A program made the position numbers and the translations under genes. Of a stretch of DNA of 64,000 bases, positions 43,041 to 53,722 are shown piece by piece. Numbering within the stretch: the first letter of the stretch is position 1; every line of letters starts with the position of its first letter. Source of the DNA: Gonatopus flavifemur (taxonomy: Eukaryota > Arthropoda > Insecta > Hymenoptera > Dryinidae); NCBI GenBank assembly GCA_018340375.1, contig JAFFJZ010000004.1, forward strand, positions 20,248,001 through 20,312,000, given 5' to 3'. A model generated the notes under the pieces. The model searched no databases. It had not been told where the DNA came from and worked only from the letters and a program-made list of their open reading frames with translations.

Positions 43041-44530
43041 AGAATGTGGTTTAAAAAACTACATTATTTCCATTCACTTTGTCTTCAAATATTTGTAATA
43101 AAAGAGATAGAACTGTGTCCTATGGGACCAAGTCTAATTAGGGCAAGGAACAAGCGATGAGTATGTGAAACATACAAACGTGTAATAAGTGCTCCAATGA
43201 AAAGTTTCACAAAGTATAACATTGAGTGATTCAACATGGAACAACTTATATAATTTCTACCAGATCCAATTGATGCCATTAATTTCTGTATTATGTTATA
43301 GTTTAGTGAAAATCAGTGTTTGTGAGATTGATATTCTGATTTATCAAAAACCAAAAGATAAATCATTTTCAAGAGATTGATTTTCACTGAATTATAACAA
43401 AATACAGAAATTAATTCCATCAGTTTGATTTGGTAAGAATTATATAGGCAGGGTTGTATATTGCATCATGTAGGGTTACGCTTTGTGAAATGTTTCATCG
43501 ATACCCTCAGTACAAGTCTTACATACTTATCGCTGGACTCTTACACCAATTAAATGTACATCGTAGAAGACATAACCATCTCTCTCATCACAAATAGTTA
43601 AAAATAAGTACATGAAAAGAATATCGTTTCTATAGTTTTATGTACTTTTATTCAACTATTTGTGATGAGAGAGATAGTTTTGTCTTCTACGATGTACATT
43701 TAATTGGTGTAAGAGTCCAGCGATAAGTATGTAAGACTTGTACTGAGGGTATCGATGAAACATTTCACAAAGCGTAACCCTACATGATGAAATATACCAC
43801 TCTGCCTATATAATTTTTACCAAATAAAACTAATGGCAGTAATTGCTGTATTTTCTTATGCTTTAGTGAGAATCAATGTTATTGAGATTGATTTTTGATT
43901 CCTTGAATACCAGAAAATATTGTTTCAAAGTGTTATGAAACTATAATATGTTATCCTTTGCATGTACTTTTTTTCAACTATTTGTGATGAAAGAGATGGT
44001 TTTGTCTTCTAAAACAAAAGTTCAATTGATGAAAGAATCAAGCGATAAGTATGTAAGACTGGTACTGAAGGTATCGATGAAACATTTCACAAAGCGTAAC
44101 CCTACATGATACAATATACAACCCTGCCTATATAATTTTTACCAAATCAAACTGATGGCATCAATTTCTATATTTTGTTATAATTCAGTGCAAATCAATC
44201 TCTTGAAAATGATTTATTTTTTGGTTTTTAATAAATCAGAATATCAATCTCAAAAACAGTAATTCTTACTAAACCATAACATAATACAGAAATTAATGGC
44301 ATCAGTTGGATCTGGTAGAAATTATATAAGTTGTTCCATGTTGAATCACTCAATGTTATTCTTTGTGGAACTTTTCATTGGAGCATTTAGTACATGTTTC
44401 ACATACTCATCGCTTGATTCTTGCATACTTGCATTAGACTTGGTCCCATAACACACAATTCTATCTCTCTTATCACAAATAGTTGAAGGAAAATTAAATG
44501 GAATTAAAATAGTTTTTCAAACCACATTCT
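43041..44530. repeat. Five alternating copies of an about 230-bp unit
   Basis: The unit contains CAACTATTTGTGATGAGAGA, TTTGTCTTCTA, AGCGATAAGTATGTAAGAC, CATTTCACAAAGCGTAAC and TATATAATTTTTACCAAAT. Copies run forward (about 43,090-43,320), reverse (43,330-43,610), forward (43,650-43,880), forward (43,975-44,200), reverse (44,250-44,490). The outermost arms pair from AGAATGTGGTTTAAAAAACT to AGTTTTTCAAACCACATTCT. The central pair around 43,625 is a near-perfect palindrome with about 180-bp arms. Confidence 0.75.
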
Positions 44531-45154
44531 TTAATTATTCTTCATACATTCTTATAATTTTATACGTGCTAATTTGATTTCTCTTTTACCCAAATTTACG
44601 TTTCATTTTTTGGAGATATATGTTCTATGTATTGAAAAAATTGTAATGCTGCTTACCATAATTCTCCAATACACTGTTTTGGTAATAATCAAATAGATAG
44701 ATTTTGTGGGTTTCCATACCTTCATCATACAAGATGAAGTTATAGAGATGCATAAAATCCTATATAATGTTATCAAAACAAACGTTATAAATGTTCCAGA
44801 TAAATGTCTTCAATTTTTTTCATCTGGGAAGTGTATAATTTTCAGATACATTCCACTTGGGTTTTCGAGACTTCATCTACGTCACTATTCTTGGAAAAAA
44901 AATCGGTAATGATATGGTATGCGGTCTACTACCCACTACCGTAAACCGCATATTATATACGTTTACCAAAGAATCTCCGGAATTAAAAATTCTGGCTCTT
45001 TAGTGACATAGATAAAATCTCGAAGAACCATCCCTGAAATTTCGGATTTTTTTCATGAAATCAGTTTCCAGTAATTTGGTAGAAAAAACGTGCTCGCGCA
45101 TGGTAACTATCGCATCCTCTTAGTATTCAATGCGCATCTCTCAAAATTGAGAAA

Positions 45155-45385
45155 AATATTCCTTTCAGTTCAGAAAAATGTTTCTTACAATTGAGAGAAA
45201 ATATCTTGAAATTCAGAAGACTATTTCTTACAATTCACACGAATATTTTCGACAATTCAGAAAAATGTTCCTTACGATTGAGAGAAAACATCTTGAAATT
45301 CAGAAGACTATTTCTTACAATTCAAACAAATATTTTCGACAATTCAGAAAAATGTTTCTCATAACCCAGAACAGCATGTCTAAAA
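45155..45385. repeat. Short tandem repeat, about 120-bp unit twice
   Basis: AATTCAGAAAAATGTTTCTTA at about 45,169 and AATTCAGAAAAATGTTCCTTA at about 45,255, with AAATATCTTGAAATTCAGAAG-type sequence between, form consecutive units of about 86-100 bp. A third begins at about 45,340. Confidence 0.5.
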
Positions 45386-46552
45386 ATTAAGAAACATGAA
45401 TCTTGCATTTAATGTGAATATGTTTGATGACTCAGAAACATGCGTTTGAAAATCCAGAAATAAGTATCTTAAAATTCAGAACAGAAATGTTTCTGAATAT
45501 TCAGACTCAGTGACTGTAAAAAATTACAGTCACTTTTTTCTTAATTTTCAGTCAAAATTTTTTTACAGTGGACTTATGCGTAGAATTTAGTAGAAAGCTC
45601 GGATTTTTACAACTTCTTAAGAATTCTTACAACCGTGTAGGAACTTTGAAAACTTTTCACCACGGAAACGTGAACGTGAAGCAGATTGATTGACTGAGAT
45701 TTTTCGTTCGTCCCGTTACGGAGACATAGTGTTACATAGGTTTTTTTAGAACTTTCTTTTGATAATTTCCATTTTATACGCATTTCCAAGAATTTTTACG
45801 ACACAGTTCGGACTTGGAGAACTTTTCACGACGAAACGCAAACATGACGCAAAAAAACTGCATGGAAACTACGAATTCCTACAAAAAACTAAGATCGTTA
45901 TCGCTCTCAGTTTTATTTTGTCCCACTGCACTGAGATACTTTTCCGTAGATTCTCTTAAAAAATTCCATTTTCTACGCATTTCCAAGAATTTTTACGACC
46001 CAGTGGAGACTTTGAGAACTTTTCACGATGGAACGCGAATATGCAACCAATTGCGTGGAAACTACGAATCTCTACGAAGAACTAAGATCATTATCGCTCT
46101 CAGTTTCGTTTTTCGAAAAAATTATCAAATCAATAAAATCGATAAATTTATCTATTTAAAGTACTTGTACTTGAAAAGGCGTAGTTTTTCGTGATTTTGT
46201 ATTTTTTACTTTTGGCGTAGATTGTCGTGGAAGGTAGTAATTTTCATCCATTCTTAAAATTATAAGTTGAAAAGGCATAAATTGTAATTATGTACTATCG
46301 CTTTGGGCGTTTATTTACGTAATGAGTGGTAGTTCTGAATAATTATAATAAGTTCTAGTTTTCTGACTAATATCGAAACACCGTAATTTACTACGCCAAT
46401 CTACAGATGGGAACGAAACGGCGGACTTGGGAGTAGTTTTGGGCGTAATTTGTCGTAGGTTTTGGCGTAAAATGGTGTAGTTCTTGGCGTACTTTGGCGT
46501 AGATATATTTCCACGAGGGTAAAATCGAATTATCACAAAAACTTGTTTTTCT

Positions 46553-47007
46553 GCACACACGGAAACAGTGATGCCAGGAAAAACGGTGCGGACCGAAAAA
46601 TCAGCCCCTCCATTGTTCACACAATGACACGTTCTTATACGTGTGACTCACATGTATACGAAAGTTTCATCGTGTGCGCGGTAGAGGGGCTGATTTTTCG
46701 GTCCACACCATCTTTCCTGGCATCACTGCACGGAAAGAAAAAAGTTATCAATACTTGAATAACATTCATCAACATTTAGAAAAATGACTATCAGTTTAGG
46801 GAAAAAGAGCACCGCTGAAAAATCTTTGCAGTAAGGTTATCAAAAAATTCGTAGTGAAAATACTAAACGTTGATGGTTTTATTGTTATTGTTCACAGTGA
46901 ATTTATCAACTTTTGATGAATTTACTAGGAAAATTCTTCAGCGATACTCTTTTTCCCTAAACTGTCAGTCATTTTTCTGAATAATCATAACCTCTGTCTT
47001 TCCGTGC
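46553..47007. mobile_element. CACGGAAAGA foldback, copy b, with hAT MITE in its left terminus
   Basis: Right end TCTGTCTTTCCGTGC. The left end is split: GCACACACGGAAA before the hAT MITE and CACGGAAAGAAAAAAG after it. The arms include GTTTAGGGAAAAAGAGCACC and ACTCTTTTTCCCTAAAC, and GTTGATGGTTTTATTG is in the loop. Homologous to 24,843-25,065. Confidence 0.7.
46566..46728. mobile_element. hAT-type MITE with perfect 8-bp duplication
   Basis: CAGTGATGCCAGGAAAAACG and the inverse ending TCCTGGCATCACTG are the termini. GGACCGAAAAATCAGCCCCT pairs with AGGGGCTGATTTTTCGGTCC. CACGGAAA is duplicated at 46,558-46,565 and 46,729-46,736. It shares CAGTGATGCCA ends with the MITE at 17,197-17,408, but the arms differ. 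Confidence 0.85.
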
Positions 47008-47029
47008 AATAATATAGATCGACATTTTT

Positions 47030-47410
47030 TAGATGGATCCGAATAAGACCTGGATAGAACCCGATTGATTCCCGGATGAATCCGGATAAAGTTCTGACTG
47101 TGTTTCGGGTCTTATCCGGGTTCCGAAGGGAAATCTTGAAATGAATCCCGAGTCAGACCCGGAACGGACCTGATAAGACTCCGAACACGAAAACCCGATC
47201 ATTTTCCGGATGAACCCGTATAAAGTTCCGACACCTATACGGGTCCTGTACGGGCCTCAACTCTAATTCGTGGGGAAATTCCCGACCGAGTCCCGGATAG
47301 TCCCGGACGAGACCAGGACACAAAAACCGGATAGGTCGCCGTAAAGACCCGGATGAAGTTCCGATGCGTATTCGAGTTCTATTCGGGTCCTATCCGGTTT
47401 TTTAAGCAGG
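47030..47410. repeat. CCCGGATA-word arm
   Basis: AACCCGATTGATTCCCGGAT, GACCCGGAACGGACC, TATACGGGTCC and similar words fill this stretch on both strands, like 39,515-40,240 in inverse. No tandem period was recognised. Confidence 0.5.
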
Positions 47411-49332
47411 ATGTGAAATCGCCTCAGGCTTTCATTCTAAATTTCAATCACTTTATTCAAATTCTATACAAGACGTCAAATGGACGTAAATGGAAACAAG
47501 TCTCCAACCTGTAGTCTCTTTATGGCATTTTGAATATTTTATTGAAACATTAATCTTTTATATGGACAAACCAAAATCCTAAGCTCAAAATATATGATAT
47601 GTAAACATATTTTTGAATAAAGATTAACCATAATCAATGAGGGTCAGGTTTATCTTCATTAATATAAATTCAATCGTCACTTTTAGAATAACTGAAAATA
47701 TTAAATAATCACATTCCGACACTACTGAAGGAATCGTATTTTCTTTAAGGTGATCAAGTCTGTTAGGACAGTTCATTTTTCTTATATTTCAGAGAAGGCA
47801 AAATGAATTCGTCATGGCATGAAATTATGGTTTCCATTTTGAATTGATTTGGGTGAACTGAGCATACAATTTGAATTTCTATAAGCAGTCATCCGTAGTC
47901 GCATAACGGGTGTTCTTCCGAAACACTTTATGTATTCTTGATGAATACCTACTGAACTCCAACGCGCATTCTTTCTGAGTTTATCAAGAAATCTTCTGAA
48001 ACTTTATGTATTCAATTAGAAAACATAGTAAATTCATAGATATGAATTCTGTAAGTAGTCTCCTATGTGAATTCTCTGTGAATTCTAAAGGGACTGTGGT
48101 GCTGTCTAGGTATCTTGTCGCGATAGTAGAATCATTAGTCTTCCACAATGAAAAATTGAATTATTCATCCAAATAATTTTGAAATTGAATACAAAACAAA
48201 ACTGACTCAGAATGAATATAAGTGTTTCAAAACAAATTTTTGTGAATGAAATACGATGATTAGATAACACGTTATTTAAACTTCGTTCCACGATTTAATG
48301 TTGATTATATTTTTTATGTATGTGAATTGTTCAATTGTGTTTGTTGATTAAACGAGTAAATTGAATGTTTCCTCTTTCATTGCCCCACCTGTTGCAACGT
48401 ACAATAAAAATTTGATTTTATTACGATATATTTAAAGTACAAAAAGAAAAACAAAACAAGGCCATACGAAGAAATCCTTGTCGAACATATGTTTATCCTA
48501 CCACCAATGCTACATTACATTCTGAACTACAGAATTTTTTATGTTGCTAAAGTTTATTTGATTATCGCGGTACATTATTTGACCGACGTTTCTAGTTCCA
48601 AGAGAAGTTAATTTAAAAAAATGATGTATTATCAAATTTTGTGAGTTTGAGTTGGGGTGTTGGTTTTGTTTCGATTCAAACTTCAAAGACATATTTTTTG
48701 GATGAATAAATATTGAGTACAAATGCAAATTACGCATACAAAGAAACTTAAGAAACTCCACTCGTTATCTGAAGAATCTTCATAAAACCAGTTGTTCAAA
48801 TTCCCGTGAAAGTTCCAAAGTTTCCGTGATCGATGGAGTTAAAGTCAAGGTAAGATACAACACCTACCAATTTGTTTATCACTGAAACCTTCTCTACAAT
48901 GTATACATTGCAGGAACCAACAATTGATTTATTCATCGCTAGTTATCCGGTCAAGGAATACTACATTCCACCATTCAGTGAGAATTTAATATCAACAAGA
49001 AACATCATCATCACCGCCACGCGATACCATTATCTTTTATCTCACACTACTAATTCAGATAAATAATATACATATAGTTATCAAATTCTTATTGTCATTC
49101 AACGTAACGGTACGCATGGGAACGATCATCGCTAAAAAGCTCACACTTTATCATCGAACGAGCGTACAGAACCGTTTCTTTGTATTTTTCGTTATTCATT
49201 ATCGTTTTAATCTCGATTAAAACCAGAAACGTGTGATTGTGATTGAAGAACAGACAAGTGCTTTGGTGGAGTGTACGCCGCTTTTGTGGATCACTAGTCA
49301 AATCATCGAGTGCCGTTTCACTTCACATTGAG
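47411..49332. other. Unassigned intergenic sequence upstream of the secreted-protein gene
   Basis: AT-rich with no recognised repeat family, exon or RNA gene. It should contain the promoter and 5'UTR of the gene starting at 49,333, but no TATA box or initiator stands out. Confidence 0.4.
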
Positions 49333-49745
49333 ATGAATTTATTGTTCTGTTTGTTCCATTCGATTGTTCTCTTATCGTGTATGATTTCGTGGACTCGAGG
49401 GGAACTACCCAATGACGAGTATGACGGAATACCGGACAATCCTTACGTGCCAAAAACTTGGATCAGCGCTTTCGATAGAGAGGCACCCAAAATTGAAATG
49501 CGTCTATTGAAAAACGATTTGGGAAAACAACTGATGGACAGATATTTGGTCTCGGACGAGTCGAACGGCAAATATTATTACAACCACGAGGAATCGAGAG
49601 AAGATTCGAGTTCGAATACCAAGATGGACAGGACAGGGAAATTTGTGCCGCAAATCGGTTCCAGAAATGTCATCGTCGTGCCGACGAAAAGACCCTGTTC
49701 GCCTGGGTATCAGAAAGACAGTAAGGGTCGGTGCAAATTGTTCAT
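49333..49745 (+). CDS. Small secreted protein with CxPGY...GRC tail, exon 1
   Basis: The ATG at 49,333 opens with a clear signal peptide (MNLLFCLFHSIVLLSCMISW, cleavage probably after TRG near residue 23). An upstream in-frame ATG at 49,243 would bury this signal, so it is not chosen. The mature part starts acidic (ELPNDEYDGIPDNPYVP), is charged and low in hydrophobic residues, and has only two cysteines, both in the C-terminal motif PCSPGYQKDSKGRCK. That tail (C, proline-glycine, D, G, C) is common in short secreted insect proteins of unknown function, which is recognition only. A GTGAGT donor overlaps the last codons at 49,746, so splicing to 50,327 replaces the terminal M with IPL. Without splicing the frame stops at 49,749 (138 residues). 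Spliced it is 140. Confidence 0.75.
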
Positions 49746-50326
49746 GTGAGTTGTGCTTTTGTGGGATTTTGTGGATCTAGTTTATCGTTGAGTTGAATTG
49801 TTGATAAGGAGGATCTTTCGCGAATCGTTTCAATCTTCTTTGCAAGATTGGCAATTGACCGGGGTTTTGCGAAAATCCATAGTCGTGCGATGGAAGCGAT
49901 AACTCAGTCCAGAATCGACCTAGAACGAACAAATATTTAGTTTCTATAAAAACTCGAAAGCTAGCGAAATACGTTACAGTTTTGAAAAGTTGATAGTTAA
50001 TTTTTCCCTTGAATTATCAATATTTCGGAAAAATCCTCCATATTTCACTAAATAAACATATTTCCGAGGTAATCCAGATAAATTCTGGCAGATGAGAACA
50101 TACTTTTTCCTGCTCGACAGTCCTGGAGTACCTCAGAAGAAAATCGTACAATATTTCATTTGATTTTGTCCGATAGGTAGCGTGTTTATCGTACATTGCG
50201 ATTTTGAGAGACGATCATTGAAATAGGGACATCGAAAAATCGGTATATCGATGCTCTATGATATATTCAACGCATACAAAAGTCAATACGAATATCCTTC
50301 TCACATCGTACATTTTTGTATTGCAG

Positions 50327-50336
50327 ACCGCTGTGA
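50327..50336 (+). CDS. Secreted protein, candidate exon 2 (last codons) with 3'UTR
   Basis: After the acceptor TTTTTGTATTGCAG the sequence ACCGCTGTGA completes a split isoleucine codon and adds P, L and a stop. AATAAA follows at 50,430-50,435, in a normal position for the transcript end. If splicing does not occur the protein ends at 49,749 instead. Confidence 0.45.
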
Positions 50337-50429
50337 AGGATGTGGAGATCGTCGTCGATTCAGCTAACCACCATCCTCAGTTCCTTCTCCAGTGAAGTAT
50401 TTCTATAATATGTCAATAATTTATATAAT

Positions 50430-50435
50430 AATAAA
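50430..50435 (+). promoter_or_regulatory. Poly-A signal AATAAA of the secreted-protein gene
   Basis: AATAAA about 95 bp after the candidate spliced stop codon, followed by an A run and then CTTGAGCCTTGC. No competing AATAAA lies between. Confidence 0.5.
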
Positions 50436-50891
50436 GATTTTTATATGAAAAAAAAACGTTCTTGAGCCTTGCAATTTTATACGAAAACATCTTCACACAA
50501 AATTTATTAAATTTTGTACTGAAATACGAATATATTTTGTTGTGGTAACCAAAAATATATTTTCATTCAGACTTCGGAAAATAACTGAATATTCAACTGT
50601 GTCCGTGTGGTTACCACAACTATATAAATTGAATCAACTCTTCAAAGTTGTAGCAACAAAAATTCATCATATTTGATTCTCACTTTTACTGGAGGAAAAT
50701 AGTTGTCTATGCTATATTTTTCTATTTGTAACTATAAAAAATACTCCCTCCCCTTCCCTGAGAAATTCTCTGTCACTACTCATCGACCGTTATTCTCTTC
50801 GTATTTCATCGAATTTGTTTCCGGAGTCACTTCAGCTAAAACATCAACCGACATTTTCCCTTGCACGGCATTACTGCTGTGGAAAAAGGAT

Positions 50892-50972
50892 ACCGAGAGT
50901 CAAGGAATCGAACCCTCACGCGTGACGAACCAGCGTGATTAGAAGCTGCGCGTTGTCCGTTTAGCCATAGCA
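50892..50972 (-). repeat. tRNA-Arg(TCT)-like relic
   Basis: On the minus strand TGGCTAAACGGACAACG (D-arm/A-box), CTTCTAA (an anticodon loop with TCT) and GGGTTCGATTCC (T-arm/B-box) follow in tRNA order. The anticodon stem and acceptor stem do not pair properly and there is an extra insertion before the T-arm. Read as a pseudo-tRNA or tRNA-derived SINE head. Confidence 0.4.
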
Positions 50973-51292
50973 TGTAATGGGACTGTTGGAATTATTCTTC
51001 ATATTTGGTGTACTCAGAAAATTAAATTAGGCAACATCCCCAGATGACACAAGAAGGTCTTGAAGAGTTCCTGAAGAATTCAGCATTTGTAAAAAGCATT
51101 CATCAAGAATTCTAAAGCAATCGACAAGTGTTATTCTCAATTACCCTAAGAAGTCGTTAATGTCCTGCCGATAGAACTCTTGACGAGCTCGGTCCATTAA
51201 TCGACAGAAGTCGTTGCGAACTCTTGACATGAATGATTCAAGAACTCTCACGGAACACATGTGTTTATCAAATATAAAAATCATTCTAACAT

Positions 51293-52297
51293 CCCATATA
51301 AAAATCTTCAGGCTTCGCCAATGCTGACGACGGAATATAGCTAGACGCAAGGCTGCCAGCCAAAGCTGGGCAATCTATGTAGGGACAAGGATGGTTGACA
51401 ATGGTCTAAACATTGTACCAATATGGGAAGTCATAAATCGACTTCGTTGATCCATCATTGATCATTGGCTGCGCCACGCTTGGCCCATCCTTCAACCAAT
51501 ATTGCTTGAAGGAAAACGCATGCTTTCAACAGAGGCTCTCTAGGGCTTGGCGGGACGCTGCTCCAAGCATTAGGCAACTCTGAATGACAATGGATTCTCA
51601 TGTTGCACCGCATGGGTCGTAGCTTGGTCCAGCTTGGGCAATAGCTTGGCTCAGCTTGGGCGATGGCCTCGCTCAGTTTAGGCGTTAGCTTGACTCGACT
51701 TGAGTAATAGCTTGGCTAAGAGTGAAACTTCCTTCCTAAACAGCAAATTACAATAACTCTCACCAGAATGATGCTTGTTTCCTGCGAGTGGCGAACCAAG
51801 CATTCAATCAATATATAAGTCTCCTTTGAAGATTCCATGACAGAAATAATTCTTCATCTGTTTCCAGACCCGCCTACTTCTACGCCAGGACCACCGGATT
51901 TACGTCATTCATCAGTTTAAACTAATCAGAAAAATTACATGTTGAAATTCTCCGACATTTATTTCGTTCAATCGAAATGATAGAATGGATTTTTTATTTT
52001 ATTTTCAATTACAATAAAAAATAAAAGTGACCATTGGCATGAGATGGGCGCAACCCTGCCGCAAGATTGCCACAGCGTTGGCTCATCCTTGGCGAACAAA
52101 TTTTTGTATGGTCTGCCATTGACGGCATATGCTATCACAACCCTGTTTCCAGTGTTGGGTCTTGATTGTGGAAACAAATGGGCTGAGGCTGAAATGATGT
52201 TATCATTTCAGAGTTGCGCCATGCCTGGTAGCCTAGGCTCGGCCCATCTTGGTGAGCCTTGCGGCAACCTAGCGCCCATGGTCAATTTTTACCTGGG
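51293..52297. mobile_element. 1-kb dispersed element, copy 2
   Basis: The same element as 29,496-30,502 in the same orientation. Differences are scattered single bases and a two-base deletion (CACCGCATGG for CACCAAGCATGG near 51,608). It starts CCCATATAAAAATC and ends AATTTTTACCTGGG. Different flanks on both sides show two separate insertions, not one large segmental duplication. Confidence 0.75.
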
Positions 52298-52426
52298 ATA
52301 TGATGTGTGTATGGATAATTATTCAATGATTGATTCATCCGATCTTCTACGTTCATCAAGCTTTTATTTATCGAACGATCATTCAATTAACAGAAAATAT
52401 TGAAGTTCAGGTACTTTTTAAAAATA

Positions 52427-53720
52427 CGAGGGTGGATTGATAAGTTTCCGGCCTGACCAAGAGAAACAACGTTTTTAAGAATTTTTTTTTTTTTATTTCT
52501 CAACATAATCTCCTCCAAGGCTGATACATTTCTCATAGCGGTGTTCTAGTCTAGTAATGCCATCTCTATAGACTGATTCGTCAAGCTCCTCAAAATACCC
52601 ATTTACAGCTTCGATTACTTCTTCATTGTCCGCAAATCTCTTACCGCCAAGCCATTTTTTGAGGTTAGGAAACAGATAATAGTCACTCGGGGCTAGGTCT
52701 GGAGAGTAGGGAGGGTGCGGCATTAATTCAAACTTCAGATCGTTGATTTTAGCCATCGCAACGATTGACGTGTGCGCTGGTGCGTTATCGTGATGAAACA
52801 AGATTTTTTTCTTCGCCAGATGAGGTCGTTTAATTTTCACTTCGTGGCTCAAACGTTGCAATAAGTCTGCGTAGTATTGACCAGTGATAGTTTTACCCTT
52901 TTCTAGGTAATCAATGTCTATAATACCTCTTGCATCCCAAAATACAGTAGCCATTACCTTGTTCGCCGAAAAAATTGTTTTTGCCTTCTTTGGAGTTGGT
53001 TCCCATGGTCCAATCCACTGTTTAGACTGTTCTTTGGTTTCAGGAGTGTAGTGGTGGACCCAAGTTTCGTCAACGGTTACGAATCGACGCAAAAATTCGC
53101 TTGGATTACGCTTATACAACGCCAAATTGGCGGTAGAAATGTTCTTTCGAATCAATTTTTGGTCGACTGTTAGCAAACGCGGCACCCATCTTGCACAGAG
53201 CTTTTCCATATACAAATGTTGGTGCAAAATATTTTGTACACGTTCATATGACATCTTACAGGTCTCAGCTATCTCACGAACTTTTAATCTGCGATCTTTC
53301 AGCACTATTTAATGGATTTTTTCGATCATATCTGGAGTTGTGACCTCAATGGGGCGTCCTGAGCGAGGCTCATCAGAGGTGCTCACACGACCCTTTTTAA
53401 ACTCGGAAACCCACTGCTTAACGGTTGAATATGATGGGGAGGATGTCCCCAGTGTTGAGTCTATCTCTTCTTTAATTTCCTTCGGCGTTAACCCCTTCAA
53501 ATAAAAGTATTTGATGACAGCACGATTTTCCAGCTTTTCCATTTTTACGAAAAACACAGAGGCGTCTTGGTCAGCGTGCTCTCAAAACTAAACTAACATG
53601 GCGATCGGACTGAAACTATAGCTACAAGCTATCTAAGGATGGTACTATAGAACGCCACCTCAAGGTAGGCCTAGTGGCGCCATCTCTTGGTCAGGCCGGA
53701 AACTTATCAATCCACCCTCG
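52427..53720 (-). mobile_element. Mariner, irritans-like, copy 2
   Basis: 1,294 bp, the same length as copy 1. Its termini CGAGGGTGGATTGATAAG and CTTATCAATCCACCCTCG are perfect, with TA at 52,425-52,426 and 53,721-53,722. It lies about 130 bp after the 1-kb element copy 2, in opposite orientation to mariner copy 1. Confidence 0.93.
52493..53542 (-). pseudogene. Irritans-like mariner transposase with one nonsense codon
   Basis: From ATG at 53,542 this is the same 349-codon frame as copy 1, but codon 78 (53,309-53,311) is TAA where copy 1 has CAA. I see five further amino-acid differences from copy 1: G25E, M27I, G180W, Y209D and D299G. The catalytic D158, D252 and D287 are intact. G180 lies in the conserved GEP segment, so W is the derived state. 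An internal methionine downstream of the stop could start only a protein lacking the first DNA-binding domain. A C-to-T change explains the stop. Confidence 0.92.
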
Positions 53721-53722
53721 TA

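Larger units (their letters stand above)
42325..45570. mobile_element. CACTGTAAAAAATTTT element (TTCAGAAA word), nested
   Basis: Left CACTGTAAAAAATTTTCTGA, right TCAGTCAAAATTTTTTTACAGTG. Near both ends CTGAATTTTCAGA and ATTCAGAAAAATGTTTC words repeat (42,340-42,480; 45,130-45,500). The centre is the multi-copy palindrome at 43,041-44,530. Confidence 0.55.
42054..46521. mobile_element. CTACGCCAAA element with 27-bp perfect termini
   Basis: TACCCTCGTGGAAATATATC and GATATATTTCCACGAGGGTA are perfect inverted termini, extending to 27 bp with CTACGCCA. Left (42,054-42,220) and right (about 46,150-46,521) thirds carry TACGCC/GGCGTA words. ACGGAAACGTGAACG and ACGACGAAACGCAAAC blocks fill 45.6-46.1 kb. 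A separate element occupies 42,325-45,570. Confidence 0.65.
39515..47410. mobile_element. About 7.9-kb nested block bounded by CCGGATA-word arms
   Basis: Left edge CCCTGGTGAAGAAACCGGAT, right edge ATCCGGTTTTTTAAGCAGG (a degenerate inverse). Both ends are rich in ACCCGGATA, TACGGGT and TCCGGGT. Between them lie the 314-bp-arm palindrome, the CTACGCCAAA element with its own insertion, and two CACGGAAA-related elements, each listed separately. Confidence 0.5.

Noticed and set aside
45814..46194. 126-codon open frame on the plus strand
   Set aside because: Built from repeated ACGGAAAC/TTACGA words in which a segment recurs; no family match.
49243..49332. Upstream ATG extending the secreted protein by 30 residues
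   Set aside because: It would place the clear signal peptide internally; the ATG at 49,333 is the better start.
30249..52403. Paired open frames starting MGATLPQDC at 30,249 and 52,044
   Set aside because: Conserved only because the 1-kb non-coding element is nearly identical in both places; the frames end in different flanking DNA and have no signal or domain.
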